The notes under the pieces are model-generated. The model saw only the letters and a list, made by a program, of their open reading frames with translations. It made no database searches and was not told the DNA's origin. DNA of 7,874 nucleotides from Coriobacteriales bacterium (lineage in GTDB: Bacteria > Actinomycetota > Coriobacteriia > Coriobacteriales > UBA8131), in the NCBI GenBank assembly GCA_031256575.1, contig JAIRQI010000002.1, forward strand, positions 1 to 7,874, in the 5' to 3' direction. The translations under genes were made by a program, and so were the position numbers. The first letter of the stretch is position 1, and every line of letters starts with the position of its first letter. Positions 7,658-7,874 of the stretch are shown here, in pieces.

Positions 7658-7874
7658 CACTGGTTTGCCAGCAGTGCAGAGATTAGGCTGTCGCAAGCCG
7701 ACCTGTTACCGAAGAGAAGGGCTTTTGTGTGAACGACCAACCTCCAAGTTGCGGTCCGGTTCACAAACCTTAGCCCATCGGTCTCCTTTGCGGTGGCCGT
7801 GGGGCTGCCGAACAATACCATATGACAACGATTTACCAGTGTAAAGCCTAGGTCAAAGCTCAAGCTGAGCTTAC
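7658..7874. ncRNA. Unassigned structured element, possible noncoding RNA (strand unknown, may continue past the window)
   Basis: No convincing gene covers this part, yet it is dense in complementary segments. A long imperfect hairpin spans 7708-7782: ACCGA/TCGGT, GGGCT (7719-7723)/AGCCC (7772-7776), TTTG/CAAA, TGAAC (7730-7734)/GTTCA (7759-7763), GACC/GGTC and AAC/GTT around the loop CTCCAA. CACTGGT (7658-7664) can close with ACCAGTG (7835-7841). GGCT (7686-7689) pairs with AGCC (7696-7699), and AAGCTCA (7856-7862) with TGAGCTT (7866-7872). I do not recognise RNase P RNA, tmRNA, SRP RNA or a familiar riboswitch core in it. It could be a noncoding RNA or a leader for a gene outside the window; complementarity alone does not give the strand. 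Confidence 0.4.

Noticed and set aside
7700..7805. Lysine riboswitch
   Set aside because: Short words such as CCGAAG, CCATCGGT and TGGCCGTG recall the B. subtilis lysC leader, but the other conserved core (GAGGTGC...AAGAGTA region and the 3' closing strand) is not found.
7760..7830. Cobalamin riboswitch on the - strand
   Set aside because: GGCAGCCCCACGGCC and GGAGACC look similar to parts of the B12 box region, but their order and the missing GCCACTG core do not fit.
7651..7863. A 70-codon - strand open frame starting at TTG
   Set aside because: No Shine-Dalgarno, no recognisable protein feature, and it runs through the highly self-complementary stretch better explained as RNA structure.
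1..7874. CRISPR array, insertion sequence or rRNA
   Set aside because: No regularly spaced repeats, transposase motifs or rRNA signature were seen on either strand.

Overview
The window looks like a piece of a Gram-positive chromosome with roughly balanced base composition. A secreted protein with a sortase-type C-terminus (TPRTG, hydrophobic helix, RKR tail) and strong purine-rich ribosome binding sites point to Actinomycetota or Bacillota. An M52 hydrogenase maturation protease suggests an anaerobe or facultative anaerobe with a NiFe hydrogenase. I cannot fix the genus; Coriobacteriia or a relative is only a guess.

Layout. From base 1 to 5383, three genes run on the + strand. The first is a 5'-truncated ABC ATPase fused to a MacB/FtsX-type permease with a very large extracellular domain. 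The second is a CPBP-family (Abi/CAAX-like) intramembrane protease with an unusual proline-rich tail and a final membrane helix. The third is an ECF-type sigma factor that starts 9 bases after the protease stop codon. Spacing and ribosome binding sites suggest one transcription unit. No anti-sigma factor is visible, so how the sigma factor is controlled is an open question, and the membrane protease is an obvious suspect. A tRNA-Arg(CCT) gene with encoded CCA follows, then an M52 peptidase starting at GTG with no hydrogenase gene in sight. A perfect 13-bp hairpin separates that gene from the convergent - strand gene for the surface protein, which carries two MucBP-like repeats.

The last 537 bases (7338-7874) hold no convincing gene. 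They contain an AT-rich leader and promoter region for the surface protein, a 12-base-period tandem repeat inside an inverted repeat, and, from about 7658 to the window end, a more GC-rich stretch with extensive nested complementarity that looks like a structured RNA I cannot assign to a class.

Working together (inference): the ABC permease, CPBP protease and ECF sigma factor could form an envelope-stress or peptide-response module. The tRNA, M52 protease and surface protein look like unrelated neighbours.
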